Of a stretch of DNA of 64,000 nucleotides, positions 30,963-41,204 are shown piece after piece; the stretch's first letter is position 1, and every line of letters begins with the position of its first letter. The notes under the pieces are model-generated. The model was not told the origin of the DNA, made no database searches, and was given only the letters and a program-made list of their open reading frames with translations. The DNA comes from Saprospiraceae bacterium. GTDB taxonomy: Bacteria; Bacteroidota; Bacteroidia; Chitinophagales; Saprospiraceae. The stretch covers positions 1-64,000 of the forward strand of contig JAHDEC010000009.1 in the NCBI GenBank assembly GCA_020629035.1. Reading direction: 5' to 3'. The position numbers and the translations under genes are program-made.

Positions 30963-33900
30963 ATGTATTTCAAAGCAATTATATTAACAATTGTCGCCTT
31001 TGTGTTCTGCCCTAACTTTGCCAACACTCAAAGTTGTGAGCAAACACTCAATTCAACTATCATTTCAGATACTGAAAAGAGACTGATCGTCCATGTTTCA
31101 GATTTGTTATCGAATGATTTATCGAGCAGCACCCAAGGAATTTGTGGTGTAAATATTAAGTTTAACCACAGCGCTGTTAAAGTGATGAGGATCGATTTAG
31201 TTTCACCTGCCGGTACATCAGTAAATCTAATTGGTCCAGCAACAGTAAATGGAGCAAACACTCAATTTATTAATTGGGATGTTTCTTTTCAACCTTGTGG
31301 ATTTCCAGTTTCCCCTGATGGAAGTTTTGATGACCAATGGAGTAATAATAACAATTGGGCTGGGTTCTCGAATTATGATGGATCTTACTACCCATCTAAT
31401 GGTTGCTTAGAATCTTTTAATACAGGAACGGCTAATGGAAATTGGGCCCTTGTAATTGAAGATTTAGGTAGTCCTAATGACGGATTAATCGAATCATTTG
31501 AACTAGTCTTTTGTGATCCTGCAGGACTATCTTGCAATACTTGTGAATATACCATTAGTGATTATAATAACGATGGCAAAATAATTTGTGAAGGTGATGC
31601 TTCACAAACCTTTGATTTTAGTAACGAAGTAGCCTATGAAAGCTCAAATACAGACAATGAGGAAGTGCTGTTACTAATTCAAAATGATTTAATCCTAGAT
31701 CAGGGCAGCGAAATTAACACGAGCTCTCTACCTGCTGGTGAATATCAAATTTGTGCTCTAATCAGTGATGAATTTGATTATAACGAAATTGAAAATCTAA
31801 ATTATTTAACTGATTTAAGAGAAACAATTATTCAGAGTAATCTTTGTGCTTTAGTAAGTCAGCAATGTAAGAATATCACTATTGATGATGTGGAGGAATC
31901 GAATGTGATAACTGATGCACTATGCCAAAACGAATTATTTGATTTTAATGGTACTGCTTATCAAGTACCATTAGATACGGTAATCTACAACTATTCAAAC
32001 GGAAGTAACGGAGATGTATGTGAAAGTGTAAATACTATAACTGTAGGAGAAATTGTTGTTCTCGCTGAAATAGCAGATGTATTCGAACAAATAAGTGAAA
32101 CAAATGAAATTGTGGCACTAAGTGCTTCTTCACTTTCGACTTCAGGATCTGATGTAAGTTACGAGTGGACTACTGAAAATGGTAATTATGCAGGTAATAC
32201 TAATGGACCTACAACTATTGTTGACCAGGAAGGAATTTATTATCTAACTATAACAAAACAAGGTTGCTCTGATACGGACACCATGGAGATATTTGCAGCA
32301 CCAGTTCTTGGTGATGAGGTAATATTAACAACAAGTGATGGATTTTGTGTAGCAGATACAGTTCAGATATTTGTAGAAACAACTTTAAGTATAGACACTT
32401 ATAACTGGAGTGGTCCATCATTAGTAGATGCAACTGCATGGTCACCATTCGTTACAGAGCCAGGAACATATACACTTACCATTAACAGCCCAGATGAAGA
32501 AGAAGCTGTAGTTGAAACAATAGAAGTGCTGGCTGAAGAAGTACCAAATTTCACGCTAAGTACAAGTAACGATCTAATTACTTGTGTAGATCCTGTAGGT
32601 ACATTGTCGACAAGTTTAAACAATCCTAATCAATACTCCTACGAATGGTTAGATGATAATGGTAATATATTAGGTCAGGTTGCTACATTGGACATAATCA
32701 ATGGAGGAGACTATTCGGTAGTCGTGACAAATAATTCTGGATGTACTAAACAAGTTAACATTCAAGTTGCTGAAGATATAACTCCTCATTCAGTGGATAT
32801 TGATGTGGATGCATTAGATTGCCTTGAAAACGGACAATTTACCTTGACAGGTGATGCACCAATCAAATCAGTGAAGTGGACAGGACCTCCATATGCTGTT
32901 TTTGATGAAACAGTTTTAAATCCTATCATTCGAGATGAAGGTAAATACACAGTAAAAGTAACTTTTGAAGATGAGTGTATAGTGGTTAAAAGTGTAACCA
33001 TGGATTATGAGCCTCAAGTACCAGATTTTGTTTTTGGTGCTCCAACCATAACATGTGATGACCGTGAAATTAATCTTAACTCTGAACCAAATCCAAGTTA
33101 TGATTATAGATGGAAAAGAACAAATGGTGGATGGCCAGTATCAGATGAGATGACACCGACCACAGATAGAGGTGGTGACTATTCAGTTACAGTGACCGAT
33201 GAAGATGGTTGTGATGGAGTTTATTACTTTAAAGTAAGAGTAGATACAATCGGTTCTTTATTTACTCTAGACGCAAATAACATTGACTGTGTAAATGAAG
33301 ACGCAACATTAAATTATGATTTAGATGAAAATGCATTTAGAGATTATACTTGGGTAGGGCCAGGAATTGATGCTTCAAATGAAAATAACGCACACCCAAC
33401 GGTGACAGAAGATGGAGTATATACCATTTCAGGTATTACTGATATTAATGGATGTCCATTTGAGCAAAGTATTCAAATTGATAAAGATTTAGAAGAAATT
33501 GCCTTAACTAATGATAGCACTACATTTACTATTACTTGTAAGCGTGAAAAAGCAAAATTAATTGCAAAGACAGATCGTGAGGGAGAAGAGTACAAATGGA
33601 CTTTAAATGGTATTATTAAAGGAACTAACGATACTATTAGAAGTACTCAAAAAGGTACATTCAAGCTTTTAGTTACCAGTTCTAATGGATGTACAGATGA
33701 AGGAACTTACTATGTAGAAGAAGATAAAGCACCGCCAATTGTGTCGGATTTATCAGTGCCAACTATCGATTGTAATCAAGATATGGCATCGATTGCTATG
33801 GAGGTTACCGATAATTTAGGGGAAGATGGATATACCTTCCTATGGACAAATTTGGCTAATGATACTCTTTCTTTCTCAGACTTAAACTTTACAACAGATC

Positions 33901-35249
33901 AAGGAGGATCATATATTCTACATGCAACTAATGATCTTAATGGATGTGTAAAACTAGATACTGTAAATGTATTTGAAGATTACAGTTTACCAGATTTTGA
34001 AATAGTGGCAGATACACTGACTTGTGCAAACTTAAATCCTTCAGTTTTCCTTGCTGGAAATACAGATGATTTAACTTTAGCCTGGGATACTTATGAGGGT
34101 ATTATTAATGATGAATTAATGATTACTACTTCTGCTGAGGATACGGTATTTTTAGTTTCTTCTGGCCTGAATGGCTGTGAGCGATTAGATACTATAGCCA
34201 TAGTGGCTGACACACTTTATACTTCATTAAGCTTTGATTTTACCGAAACTGAAGCATGTGAAATAATAAATATGCCACTTCAAGTTGATGCCAGCATTGG
34301 CAATGAAAACACAAGCTTTAGCTGGTGGTCAAATACTGGAGAAGTATCAAGTGATAACACGGCTGCTGAAGTGGTGGTAAATGGTCAAGGTTATTACTTT
34401 GTAGTGGCTGAAAATTTAGCTAATTCATGTGTAACTTATGATTCAATTTTGATTGATGCTGTAGGAAGTATTGATGGAGCCATTATTGATCAATCTAACC
34501 CATTCTGTAACAACGATCCTACAGGTACGATTAATGTACAGGATGTAGATGGTGGGTCAGGTAATTACCAGTATGCATTAGATGGTAATAATGATTTCCA
34601 GGCATCTCCTAACTTTGATGAGTTAGCTAGTGGAGCTTACACGGTAAATATCATAGACGATACAGGATGTGTTTTAGATACTATTATCACATTAGATGCG
34701 GGTAATACTATCGAAGTAGAAACTATAGAAACTATAGAAATAAACGAGGGCGAAACGATAACAATATTCGCGGATGCTGAATATACCGGTAATAATATTA
34801 CCTATGAGTGGATTAGCGAGTATATCACTTCATGTGGTGATTGTGATGAAGTAGAATTAACTCCTTTTGCTAATGAAACAGTGATTGTCCAAGTAACCGA
34901 TGAAAATGGATGTACTGATTTTTCTGAAATAAGAATATTTGTAAACGAAAAATCTGATGTCTTTTTACCAAATGCTTTTTCACCTTTAGCAAGTGAAGCA
35001 GTTAATCAAGTTGTGCAGCCTTGGTTCGCACCTTTTGTAGAAAACGTAAATGGATTTTCAGTTTACGATCGATGGGGAAATCAAGTATTTAATGCCACAA
35101 ACGTTGATCCGTCCGCAGAGACCATTCTTTGGGATGGAACCTTTAACGGTACTAACTTACCGAGTGGTGTTTATGTGATTTTAGTGGACTATACAAAAGG
35201 TTCTGGACAACGAGTGACAATTGCCCAAGATATTACTTTGATTCGTTAA
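30963..35249 (+). CDS. Secreted protein with P-domain-like N-terminus, Ig-like repeats and type B T9SS signal
   Basis: The 1428-aa protein has a signal peptide (1-22), then at about residues 25-185 a domain resembling the proprotein convertase P-domain (VKVMRIDLVSPAGT ... NGNWALVIEDLGSPNDGLIESFELVF). It is followed by about nine Ig-like modules of 85-95 residues, each with one Cys near its start (TCVDP, DCLEN, TCDDR, DCVNE, TCKRE, DCNQD, TCANL) and YxVTVTxxxGC near its end. A SprB-type repeat (NPFCNNDPTGTINVQDVDGG) precedes the type B sorting domain with D1369RWG1372 and the end DITLIR. There is no protease domain next to the P-domain, so processing or binding is guesswork. It probably shares a transcript with the next gene, 59 bases on. 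Confidence 0.87.
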   Translation: MYFKAIILTIVAFVFCPNFANTQSCEQTLNSTIISDTEKRLIVHVSDLLSNDLSSSTQGICGVNIKFNHSAVKVMRIDLVSPAGTSVNLIGPATVNGANTQFINWDVSFQPCGFPVSPDGSFDDQWSNNNNWAGFSNYDGSYYPSNGCLESFNTGTANGNWALVIEDLGSPNDGLIESFELVFCDPAGLSCNTCEYTISDYNNDGKIICEGDASQTFDFSNEVAYESSNTDNEEVLLLIQNDLILDQGSEINTSSLPAGEYQICALISDEFDYNEIENLNYLTDLRETIIQSNLCALVSQQCKNITIDDVEESNVITDALCQNELFDFNGTAYQVPLDTVIYNYSNGSNGDVCESVNTITVGEIVVLAEIADVFEQISETNEIVALSASSLSTSGSDVSYEWTTENGNYAGNTNGPTTIVDQEGIYYLTITKQGCSDTDTMEIFAAPVLGDEVILTTSDGFCVADTVQIFVETTLSIDTYNWSGPSLVDATAWSPFVTEPGTYTLTINSPDEEEAVVETIEVLAEEVPNFTLSTSNDLITCVDPVGTLSTSLNNPNQYSYEWLDDNGNILGQVATLDIINGGDYSVVVTNNSGCTKQVNIQVAEDITPHSVDIDVDALDCLENGQFTLTGDAPIKSVKWTGPPYAVFDETVLNPIIRDEGKYTVKVTFEDECIVVKSVTMDYEPQVPDFVFGAPTITCDDREINLNSEPNPSYDYRWKRTNGGWPVSDEMTPTTDRGGDYSVTVTDEDGCDGVYYFKVRVDTIGSLFTLDANNIDCVNEDATLNYDLDENAFRDYTWVGPGIDASNENNAHPTVTEDGVYTISGITDINGCPFEQSIQIDKDLEEIALTNDSTTFTITCKREKAKLIAKTDREGEEYKWTLNGIIKGTNDTIRSTQKGTFKLLVTSSNGCTDEGTYYVEEDKAPPIVSDLSVPTIDCNQDMASIAMEVTDNLGEDGYTFLWTNLANDTLSFSDLNFTTDQGGSYILHATNDLNGCVKLDTVNVFEDYSLPDFEIVADTLTCANLNPSVFLAGNTDDLTLAWDTYEGIINDELMITTSAEDTVFLVSSGLNGCERLDTIAIVADTLYTSLSFDFTETEACEIINMPLQVDASIGNENTSFSWWSNTGEVSSDNTAAEVVVNGQGYYFVVAENLANSCVTYDSILIDAVGSIDGAIIDQSNPFCNNDPTGTINVQDVDGGSGNYQYALDGNNDFQASPNFDELASGAYTVNIIDDTGCVLDTIITLDAGNTIEVETIETIEINEGETITIFADAEYTGNNITYEWISEYITSCGDCDEVELTPFANETVIVQVTDENGCTDFSEIRIFVNEKSDVFLPNAFSPLASEAVNQVVQPWFAPFVENVNGFSVYDRWGNQVFNATNVDPSAETILWDGTFNGTNLPSGVYVILVDYTKGSGQRVTIAQDITLIR

Positions 35250-35308
35250 AATTGGTCAGATTTATGCCTTATATTGCATGTTGTTTTAATATGCTTTATA
35301 ACTAGTGC

Positions 35309-38300
35309 ATGAAGGGATTTGTTTTAGTAGGAATTATGATGCTGTGTGTGGTCGCTGGAAGCTTTGCTCAGGTGACATTTCATGATAATTGTGAAGATGC
35401 ATACAATAGTGCAGATTGCGCTAACCTCGATGAAAATAATGAGGTCAGCATCATAATTCCTAAAAACGATAACTACATAGCAGATTTCGAAAGAATCGAT
35501 GTTATTCCTAACTGTTCAGGCGCAGGACTCGATTTTTTGTCAGTGGAAAGTCCCAGATATTTCACATTTATTGCCTACTCAGAAAATATTTTCTTTGATT
35601 TAGAAATTAACAATATCGTTCCAGCAGGTTCTAATGATCTGTCAGAATCTGGAGGACAGATGGCCATCTTAAAAGACTGCAGTGCACTTTCTGGTATTTT
35701 TCAATTTAATTTTTGCAACGGAGCAGGTTTTCCATCAAGAGTACATGGAGATATTGACATCCATAGGGAGTTGTATGGCATATTTGAAATAGGTTGTAGA
35801 TACATTGTTTTATTGGATGGAATTAGCGGAAGTGGAGCGGATTATAAAATAACTTTTACAAACTACGAAAGCGACTTATCCTTGCCAACTTTAGATTGTG
35901 TCAATCTACAAAACGAAGATTGTATTTCTACCACTGAAGTTGATTGTAATACAGTTCCAAATTTGTGTGAAAATTCCAGCTTTTCTTTTAGTTCAGATGC
36001 ATTAGCTCAGTGGGGTTGTGTGGATTATGTTTGGACACTACAAGATTCCTCCAAAGTAATAGATAGTGCTATCATCGATACAGTCGATTTTAGTTATGAT
36101 TCTTTGGCTACTGGATGGTATTATTATGATTTGGAAGCTCAACATGCCTGTGATACAATATCAATTATTGACTCTTTCTACATTGCTCCGGCTGCGGAAT
36201 TAACACTTCCTCATGTATTTATTTGTGCGGAGGATATTCAAGATTTTTCTTGGCCATCGAATTGGACAAATTTTAATGGTCAACTAACAGCAGGCATGGA
36301 TTCGACCTTTATGTTTTCTTTTGAAGATGATTGCAAGTGTGTATTTAATGAGTATTTGCATGTGGAAGTTTCGGAAGCTTTAGTGCAGGGAAACTATGAC
36401 ACTTTAATTTGTAATGAGTTTATTCCCTTTGTATTTAATGGAGAAGTAATAAATGGTCCGGTGCAGAATTATGTGCAAGACCTAGATGGATTTAGTGGGG
36501 CAGGCTGTGATTCCTCTATACTGTTAAATGTTGTTTATGCAGAATTAAGCCTAGATATACAGGTTGTAGATTGTGAGGATGACTCCATCACTATCATGGT
36601 AGATGTGTTGGGAATACCTGCAGAAATTAATGATTATACACTTTCTTGGACTAGCTCTCAAGGTTATTTGGGTTCTGCAACTACCATTACCATTGGAGTC
36701 TCAGATTTAGTTAGTTTATCGGTCGAATTAAATTATTTGGGGCAGGAGTGTGTTCATTCACTATTAACTGACGAACAGTTTGTTACTAATGATGCTGGAG
36801 ACTTTAGCATACCAGCATATGAATGCTACTCATCGAATGATACCATTATTATCACATACGTAGGAGATGCTTTTAACAATCCAGCACTGGTAATAAACCA
36901 ATTAAGTAGTTACACATATGATGTAGTTAATAATCAATGGATTTTTACGGGAATGACTGAAGACGATGAAGTCCTCATAGAGTATTATGCCTTAATTAAT
37001 GGGATTTGTTCTTCAGAAATTGTTTCGATAAGCTGCTCCCTGGATTGTGTACCCTATGATATCACTTTAGTAGAAATGGCTAACCCTATATGTTGGCAAG
37101 CCGGAGATACGGGTATTAATTTGGAATATATTTCCATGCCACTTGTGGGCGTAGATGGAAACGTAACATGGTCAGATGGAAATACCCAGCTAAGTAGCCC
37201 TTGGCAACCGGTAGACAATGTTGATTCTACTTACACGATTTATTTTGATTTGGAAGAATTGGGTTGCTTTTACAAAGATACCATGGAGATTGTGGTAATA
37301 GCTGTTCCTGAATTAAGTGCATCGGAAAATGAATTTACTATTTGTCAAACTGAATCAATAGAACTGATGCAGTTTTTGAGTTTTCAAATGGATGTTTCTA
37401 CCATTGAGTATACAGGAGATATTGAAAACATAATTTTAGATAATGGTGATGAGCTAGCATTGTCTTGGGATACACCTGGTACAAAGCAGATTAGTTTTAG
37501 TGGTTTTAACGATGTTTCATGTCCGTCTAACATGCTTGATTTAACCATTGTGGTAGAAGAGCAATTTGCTGAAGATATTTACTGCGAACCCATGGGTAAT
37601 GATATTCACTTTGATTGGCTTGGAGTGCCTTGTATCGATTCATATGAGGTATTTATCAATGGAGTTTCACAAGGTCTACAAGCAGATACTTTTTACGTAG
37701 CCAGTGGTTTTCCATCTGAGACAATGATTGATATTGAAATCATACCGATGGGCGATTGTGCTTGTCAATATCAAAGTTTAACCACGGAATGTTCAACACC
37801 TGATTGTCCAGATGTAAATTTGGTAACAGACTTTATTGATACCCTTTATTGTTCAAATGATTTACCGATTAGCCTACAACTTGTGGCCTATGACGGTGGC
37901 GCCTCTATGAATAATTTAGGTACTTGGTCTGGTCCATTAATTGATAACATGGGTTTTATTGAGATTAATCAATTATCGGTCGGCCAACATGATTATACTT
38001 TCGAATATGTGTATGATAGCAATTGTTTGTTTTCTGCCAATGTTGCTATAACTATTGTGGAACCTGCAGTTGTTAATTACGAGCTTCTCCAACCGACTTG
38101 TTATTTGATGGATGTAGGACAAATTTATATGGACTCACTACCTTCTACCATTGAATCTACCATCATGATAGACAATGAGGAATTTGAGTGGAACTCATTA
38201 ATGGATTTGGATATTGGACTTCATAACGTAGTCTTTACAGATATTAATGGATGTGTTATTAATTATGAGATGGATATTACATCTGCTCCCGAGCCTAACT

Positions 38301-38836
38301 TTGAAATTGATGGCGAAACCTTATTGATTGCTGATGAATCTTACATGTATAGCATAAGTTCGTCAAGCGCTATAGACTCTATTACTTGGTCCTTAAATGA
38401 CGTGGTACTTTGTAGCGGTAGTTTATGCAACCAGCTTTTACTTAACAATTTTGATAGTGAATTGATGGAGTTGTGTGCAGTCTGTTACTTTAGTGAAGGT
38501 TGCTTCAAGGAAATTTGCATTGAGTTAAGAGTTCAATCAGAAACTAATATTTTCATACCGAATATTTTCAGTCCTAGTGCTGATGAAACGAATGGAAAGT
38601 GGATCATTGGAACTAATGGGGAAGATTTTATCCTAGATGAAGTATCTGTATACGATCGGTGGGGAAACAGGGTGTTTTATCGATACGATGAAGTCGTGAA
38701 TGGTGAAGTAATCTTATGGGATGGGCTATTTAATGGTCAGCCAGTGGTTTCAGGTGTTTATGTATATAAAATCCATTACACAGACGAAACAGGATTGGCC
38801 AAAAGAATCGTAGGAGATTTAACGCTACTGCGCTAG
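35309..38836 (+). CDS. Secreted Cys-rich protein with type B T9SS signal
   Basis: The 1175-aa protein has a signal peptide (1-20, ending GSFAQ), an N-terminal PPC-like beta domain (about 22-190, with DNCEDA and a GADYKITF ending), then loosely repeated Ig-like modules with many cysteines. The C-terminal type B sorting domain is clear: IFIPNIFSPSADE, D1116RWG1119, LWDGLFNGQPVVSGVYVYKI and the final GDLTLLR. I recognise no catalytic residues. It is the third type B protein in a row. Its last 12 bases overlap the 3' end of cmk on the other strand. Confidence 0.85.
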   Translation: MKGFVLVGIMMLCVVAGSFAQVTFHDNCEDAYNSADCANLDENNEVSIIIPKNDNYIADFERIDVIPNCSGAGLDFLSVESPRYFTFIAYSENIFFDLEINNIVPAGSNDLSESGGQMAILKDCSALSGIFQFNFCNGAGFPSRVHGDIDIHRELYGIFEIGCRYIVLLDGISGSGADYKITFTNYESDLSLPTLDCVNLQNEDCISTTEVDCNTVPNLCENSSFSFSSDALAQWGCVDYVWTLQDSSKVIDSAIIDTVDFSYDSLATGWYYYDLEAQHACDTISIIDSFYIAPAAELTLPHVFICAEDIQDFSWPSNWTNFNGQLTAGMDSTFMFSFEDDCKCVFNEYLHVEVSEALVQGNYDTLICNEFIPFVFNGEVINGPVQNYVQDLDGFSGAGCDSSILLNVVYAELSLDIQVVDCEDDSITIMVDVLGIPAEINDYTLSWTSSQGYLGSATTITIGVSDLVSLSVELNYLGQECVHSLLTDEQFVTNDAGDFSIPAYECYSSNDTIIITYVGDAFNNPALVINQLSSYTYDVVNNQWIFTGMTEDDEVLIEYYALINGICSSEIVSISCSLDCVPYDITLVEMANPICWQAGDTGINLEYISMPLVGVDGNVTWSDGNTQLSSPWQPVDNVDSTYTIYFDLEELGCFYKDTMEIVVIAVPELSASENEFTICQTESIELMQFLSFQMDVSTIEYTGDIENIILDNGDELALSWDTPGTKQISFSGFNDVSCPSNMLDLTIVVEEQFAEDIYCEPMGNDIHFDWLGVPCIDSYEVFINGVSQGLQADTFYVASGFPSETMIDIEIIPMGDCACQYQSLTTECSTPDCPDVNLVTDFIDTLYCSNDLPISLQLVAYDGGASMNNLGTWSGPLIDNMGFIEINQLSVGQHDYTFEYVYDSNCLFSANVAITIVEPAVVNYELLQPTCYLMDVGQIYMDSLPSTIESTIMIDNEEFEWNSLMDLDIGLHNVVFTDINGCVINYEMDITSAPEPNFEIDGETLLIADESYMYSISSSSAIDSITWSLNDVVLCSGSLCNQLLLNNFDSELMELCAVCYFSEGCFKEICIELRVQSETNIFIPNIFSPSADETNGKWIIGTNGEDFILDEVSVYDRWGNRVFYRYDEVVNGEVILWDGLFNGQPVVSGVYVYKIHYTDETGLAKRIVGDLTLLR

Positions 38837-39511
38837 ACTAATTTTCTTTAGAGCTATGGAATAGGCTTCCTCTAACAAGTCTTCAAAATCAATAGACGAA
38901 TTATCTAATACGATGGCATCACTCGTTTGTACCAAAGGGCTATCAGCTCTTGTAGAATCAATTTTATCCCGATGCTCCAAGTTTTGTAGAACCTCCTCTT
39001 CGCTTACTTCCTGATCTCCTTTTGCCTGCATTTCTAAGAGTCTTCTTTTGGATCTTGTCACTAAATCTGCATTCATAAAAAACTTTAGTTCAGCATCAGG
39101 AAAGACCACTGAACCAATATCTCGACCATCCATGACCACCCCTTTGTTGATACCATAAGATTGCTGTAGCTGAACTAAATATTTTCGAACTGCACTTACC
39201 GCGGCAACTTCAGAAACCATGTTTGATATCTCCATAGTTCTAATTTCATCTGAAATATCGATTTGGTTTAAACGTACTTTAGTTTTTCCATTTTCGTTTG
39301 ACAATTCTATGTCAGCACCCTCTAAAAGCTTGCTTAGATTGCTATGGTTGAGTTCAATGTTGTTTTTTGAAATGTACCAAGTGATAGCTCTGTACATGGC
39401 GCCACTATCGATATATAAGTAATTGAGTTTTTTAGCCAGCGCTTTAGCTAGTGTCGATTTTCCTGAGGAGGAATATCCATCAATGGCAATATTTATTTTG
39501 GGATTTTTCAA
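38825..39511 (-). CDS. cmk: Cytidylate kinase
   Basis: Phosphorylates CMP and dCMP to the diphosphates, feeding ribonucleotide reductase and RNA synthesis. The 228-aa protein begins with the P-loop GYSSSGKST (residues 12-20), has the CMP-binding DSGAMYRAITWY (about 36-47), the DGRDIG motif (about 129-134) and the lid REDR-like segment LEHRDKIDSTR. Length is normal. It converges with the adhesin gene and overlaps it by 12 bases. Only 18 bases separate its start from a strong terminator on the same strand, so its promoter must be squeezed in there or it relies on read-through. Confidence 0.96.
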   Translation of the reverse strand: MKNPKINIAIDGYSSSGKSTLAKALAKKLNYLYIDSGAMYRAITWYISKNNIELNHSNLSKLLEGADIELSNENGKTKVRLNQIDISDEIRTMEISNMVSEVAAVSAVRKYLVQLQQSYGINKGVVMDGRDIGSVVFPDAELKFFMNADLVTRSKRRLLEMQAKGDQEVSEEEVLQNLEHRDKIDSTRADSPLVQTSDAIVLDNSSIDFEDLLEEAYSIALKKISLAQ

Positions 39512-39529
39512 ATGAAGTGGGAAGATAAA

Positions 39530-39564
39530 AAAAAGCCTTGTAATGTCAAATTACAAGGCTTTTT
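39530..39564 (-). terminator. Intrinsic terminator of the DUF2795 gene
   Basis: A 15-bp stem with 5-nt loop (arms 39530-39544 and 39550-39564). Read on the minus strand it ends in a run of eight T, so it is strong in that direction. It lies 20 bases after the DUF2795 stop codon and just before cmk. Confidence 0.9.
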
Positions 39565-39584
39565 GATCGTTGTATGTTTATGTC

Positions 39585-39809
39585 TTAATACTCGTCTTCG
39601 TTAAAGAGGAAATCATCCTTTCGCGGATAATCCGGCCAAATATCTTCCATGTTTTCATAAACTTCTCCTTCATCCTCTTCCATGGCTTGAAGATTTTCTA
39701 TAACCTCCATAGGAGATCCTGACCTTATGGCATAGTCGATTAATTCGTCTCTCGTGGCAGGCCACGGAGCGTCTTCAAGATGATGTGCTAATTCTAGTGT
39801 CCAATACAT
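39585..39809 (-). CDS. DUF2795 family small acidic protein
   Basis: This 74-aa protein is strongly conserved across Bacteroidota. It reads PATRDELIDYAIRSGSPMEVIENLQ in the middle (the DUF2795 core) and ends IWPDYPRKDDFLFNEDEY. No signal peptide or membrane segment is seen; it is acidic and probably cytoplasmic. Its function is unknown. It stands alone, with its own promoter (39869-39898) and its own terminator (39530-39564). Confidence 0.85.
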   Translation of the reverse strand: MYWTLELAHHLEDAPWPATRDELIDYAIRSGSPMEVIENLQAMEEDEGEVYENMEDIWPDYPRKDDFLFNEDEY

Positions 39810-40004
39810 TAATAAAATGATCTAAATAAACAAATAATGAAAAATTATATATGACTATAATTTCTCGCAAAAGTATTAAAAACTGACAAAAAACAAAGAT
39901 TTAAGTGATTAATCTTAAGTTAGTATATCCGTTTAAATACGAAATATCAATGACAATAAGTAAAATGTCCAGAACTTAGTTCATTAATAAGTCCTAAAAT
40001 CTTC
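39810..40004 (-). other. Intergenic region between queA and the DUF2795 gene
   Basis: This 195-base AT-rich gap holds the DUF2795 promoter at its left end (39869-39898). The part next to queA (about 39905-40004) shows no ORF and no clear terminator hairpin. Confidence 0.5.
39869..39898 (-). promoter_or_regulatory. Bacteroidota-type promoter of the DUF2795 gene
   Basis: On the minus strand TTTG (39895-39898) is followed after 18 bases by TACTTTTG (39869-39876), a full match to the TTTG / TAnnTTTG promoter known from Bacteroides and Flavobacterium. Transcription should start near 39862, giving a leader of about 50 bases. Confidence 0.65.
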
Positions 40005-41069
40005 TTAAAGAATCAACATCGCATCTCCGTAGCTATAGAAGTTGTATTTTTCTTTGATAGCTTCTGAATATGCATCTTGCATAAGTTCTAATCCACCGAA
40101 TGCCGAAACCATAATCATAAGACTTGATTTAGGAGTGTGGAAATTCGTAATCATACAATTAGCAATACTAAACTCGTAAGGTGGATAGATAAATAAGTTA
40201 GTCCATCCTTCAGAGGTTTTTAAGTGTCTAGTTGCAGAAATAGATGATTCGATAGCTCGCATCGAAGTGGTGCCGATTGCACAAACTTTCTTCTTGGCCG
40301 TCTTAGACTGATTCACGATATCTGCAGCATGCTGCGGTACGTGGAAGTACTCGGCATCCATTTTGTGCTTTGACAAATCTTCTACATCTATGCTTCTGAA
40401 AGTTCCTAAACCAACATGAAGGGTTACTTCTGCAAAGTTTAAACCTTTGATTTCAAGCTTTTTCATCAGGTTTTTACTAAAGTGTAAACCCGCTGTTGGA
40501 GCTGCAACAGCTCCAATTTCTTTAGCATATACCGTTTGGTATCGTTCTATATCTAGCGCTTCTGGCTCTCTGTTTATATACTTAGGTAGGGGAGTATTTC
40601 CTAATTTTTTAAGCAAGCCTCTAAATTCTTCTTCACCACCATCATAAATAAATCGAATAGTTCTTCCTCTCGAAGTAGTATTATCAATAACTTCTGCTGT
40701 TAGCTCAACGTTGCCATTGCTATCAGAGAAAAATAACTTATTACCCACTCGAATTTTTCTTGCCGGATCAACTAAAACATCCCAAAGTTTAGCTTCCTTA
40801 TTTAATTCTCTCAATAAGAAAACTTCAATCTTGGCGCCTGTTTTTTCTTTTTCTCCAAATAGTCGTGCTGGAAAGACCTTGGTATTATTAAATATCATCG
40901 AGTCCCCATCTTCAAAATAATCCAAGACATCTTTAAAAACTTTGTGCTCGATTTTTCCTGTCTCTCTATGAACAACCATTAATCTTGCTTCATCTCTTTC
41001 TTTAGATGGATATTCAGCAATTAGCTTTTCTGGCAGGGTAAAATCGAAACTGGATAATTTTGTCCGCAT
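40005..41069 (-). CDS. queA: S-adenosylmethionine:tRNA ribosyltransferase-isomerase
   Basis: Transfers and isomerises the ribosyl part of SAM onto 7-aminomethyl-7-deazaguanine in tRNA, making epoxyqueuosine. The 354-aa protein starts [28 protein letters not shown], then has [15 protein letters not shown], the signature [10 protein letters not shown] (about residues 189-198), [14 protein letters not shown] and the C-terminal [10 protein letters not shown] plus [17 protein letters not shown]. All are family hallmarks and the length is normal. Other queuosine genes are not in the window. A -7 box TAAATTTG lies 22 bases upstream of the start. Confidence 0.97.
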   Translation of the reverse strand: MRTKLSSFDFTLPEKLIAEYPSKERDEARLMVVHRETGKIEHKVFKDVLDYFEDGDSMIFNNTKVFPARLFGEKEKTGAKIEVFLLRELNKEAKLWDVLVDPARKIRVGNKLFFSDSNGNVELTAEVIDNTTSRGRTIRFIYDGGEEEFRGLLKKLGNTPLPKYINREPEALDIERYQTVYAKEIGAVAAPTAGLHFSKNLMKKLEIKGLNFAEVTLHVGLGTFRSIDVEDLSKHKMDAEYFHVPQHAADIVNQSKTAKKKVCAIGTTSMRAIESSISATRHLKTSEGWTNLFIYPPYEFSIANCMITNFHTPKSSLMIMVSAFGGLELMQDAYSEAIKEKYNFYSYGDAMLIL

Positions 41070-41090
41070 ATGTGTCTTATTTTAAGAGTG

Positions 41091-41098
41091 CAAATTTA
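41091..41098 (-). promoter_or_regulatory. Candidate -7 box for queA
   Basis: Minus-strand TAAATTTG matches TAnnTTTG and would start transcription about 15 bases before the queA ATG. No TTG element sits at the expected 17-23 bases upstream, so support is partial. Confidence 0.4.
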
Positions 41099-41204
41099 GA
41101 ATTTATTTCAATATTTCCACACTTACAGCGTATTGAAAGAAAATCCTCAAGGATTAATCTAAACATTAGCTTAATTAGTTAATAGAATCTTAGCTTTATG
41201 GCTA

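Noticed and set aside
19118-38836. Possible CRISPR or DNA satellite because of repeated patterns
   Set aside because: The repeats are diverged at the DNA level and follow codon periodicity; they are protein-domain repeats, not DNA repeats with constant spacers.
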